A DNA stretch of 42,966 nucleotides from JALZDI01 sp965653225 (GTDB taxonomy: Bacteria > Actinomycetota > Actinomycetes > Propionibacteriales > Nocardioidaceae), in contig CBFGZI010000020.1 in the NCBI GenBank assembly GCA_965653225.1, positions 1 to 42,966 on the forward strand, read 5' to 3'. Shown piece after piece: positions 42,539-42,966 of the stretch (within the stretch, counting starts at the first letter, position 1; every line of letters starts with the position of its first letter). The notes under the pieces are model-generated. The model searched no databases. It saw nothing but the letters and a program-made list of their open reading frames with translations, and was not told the DNA's origin. The position numbers were made by a program, and so were the translations under genes.

Positions 42539-42925
42539 GGTCTCGGCGGTTGTGCGGTTCTCGGGGCTGGTGCTCTTGCGTTTTGCTGTGGGGGTTGCGG
42601 TGGGCTCGGGGTCGGTCTGGCATAGGGCGGCTAGAGGACGGGTTCGGGCTGTGGTCGCGCCGCGCTGCTCGGTGCGGTTAGCCCCTGGGGCACTTGTCGG
42701 GGCATTTAGAGGATGGGCTTGGGCTGTGGTGGCGGGCCGCCGGGATACGCGGGTTGCGCTCGGTGGCTGATCGGGGAGCAAGCGACATTCCAGGCCGCTG
42801 GGTGGGCCTGGGATCTTGTCGGTTGCCTGTGAGGTTGCGCCGGGCTCGGGCCCGCGGCGGAGGATTGTGCGTGCGGGCGTGGGGAGGATCTTCCGCTGCT
42901 TCCCGCGGTGCCTGTTGGCGCTGAG
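42539..42925. other. Stretch without a credible gene
   Basis: I find no ORF here with a recognisable product. The visible structure is a G-rich, T-containing plus strand and an imperfect 28-base direct repeat. Open frames on both strands look like shadows. It probably lies between convergent transcripts. Confidence 0.5.
42632..42734 (+). repeat. Imperfect 28-base direct repeat
   Basis: The copy at 42632-42659 and the copy at 42707-42734 agree at 24 of 28 positions (TAGAGGA-GGG--TGGGCTGTGGT pattern) and start 75 bases apart. It is outside any gene I can support. Confidence 0.6.
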
Positions 42926-42966
42926 TCAGGCGACGTGAGGGCGGGTGTAGTACCGCGCGGTGCCCG
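42926..42966 (-). CDS. Possible C-terminus of a minus-strand gene cut by the window edge
   Basis: Reading inward from the right edge on the minus strand gives GTARYYTRPHVA followed by TGA at 42928-42926. Eleven of the twelve codons end in G or C, as expected of a coding frame here. The fragment is too short to identify. Confidence 0.25.
   Translation of the reverse strand, partial: GTARYYTRPHVA

Noticed and set aside
42089..42781. A 230-codon minus-strand frame at the right end
   Set aside because: It has no domain, is rich in Pro, Thr and Arg, and overlaps a better plus-strand candidate and the end of ltp2.

Overview
This window looks like a chromosomal segment of a GC-rich (about 70 percent by eye, not counted) actinobacterium. 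The evidence is mshA (mycothiol synthesis), carD, a senX3-regX3 pair with a divergent phoU, an actinobacterial-type cysS, a complete mce operon and a KstR-type steroid regulon. The housekeeping gene order (typA, mshA, ybjN, gpmA, phoU, senX3, regX3, carD, ispD, ispF, cysS, rlmB) fits a soil actinomycete. A Nocardioidaceae-like or Thermomonosporaceae-like host is my guess; the sequence alone does not prove it. I see no rRNA, tRNA, CRISPR, transposase or phage gene.

Region 1 (1-14604) is mostly housekeeping. It holds the cut-off typA, mshA with a YbjN-family partner, gpmA and phoU on the minus strand, senX3-regX3 with a PHO-box-like direct repeat in the phoU/senX3 gap, a lipoprotein, carD with a strong terminator, and convergent ispD and ispF. 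It continues with a membrane-anchored molybdopterin oxidoreductase, a three-gene unit headed by a secreted C39-like peptidase, cysS, and an rlmB that is broken by a frameshift in this sequence. Region 2 (14605-18263) holds an acyl-CoA dehydrogenase, a small secreted RTX-like protein, and a soxR-DUF4032 pair.

Region 3 (18264-42141) is a steroid (cholesterol-type) uptake and side-chain degradation island. It contains kstR, two exact and three one-mismatch copies of the KstR operator pattern TnnAACnnGTTnnA, a flavin/F420-type oxidoreductase with a [3Fe-4S] ferredoxin, and the complete Mce4-type importer (yrbE4A, yrbE4B, mce4A-F and two Mce-associated proteins). It also has hsd4A, a second hydroxysteroid-type SDR, a glycosyltransferase/methyltransferase/prenyltransferase-like trio of unknown product, fadE34, and an igr-like operon (chsE1-chsE2 fused into one ORF, then chsH2, chsH1 and ltp2). 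The expected flow is import by Mce4, side-chain beta-oxidation by FadE34, Hsd4A and the ChsE/ChsH enzymes, and release of the last propionyl-CoA by Ltp2 to leave a C19 steroid. Genes for ring degradation (kshA, kstD, hsaA-D) and cyp125 are not in the window.

Region 4 (42142-42966) has one small hypothetical gene, about 390 bases with no credible gene but an imperfect 28-base repeat, and possibly the tail of a minus-strand gene at the edge.

A window-wide signal is that many operon-head genes without a Shine-Dalgarno sequence have a TAnnnT hexamer ending 6-8 bases before the start codon, which suggests leaderless mRNAs. The most interesting points are the ChsE1-ChsE2 fusion, the KstR-flanked biosynthetic trio, the operator/promoter architecture of the KstR sites, and the inverted repeat in the soxR divergent promoter.
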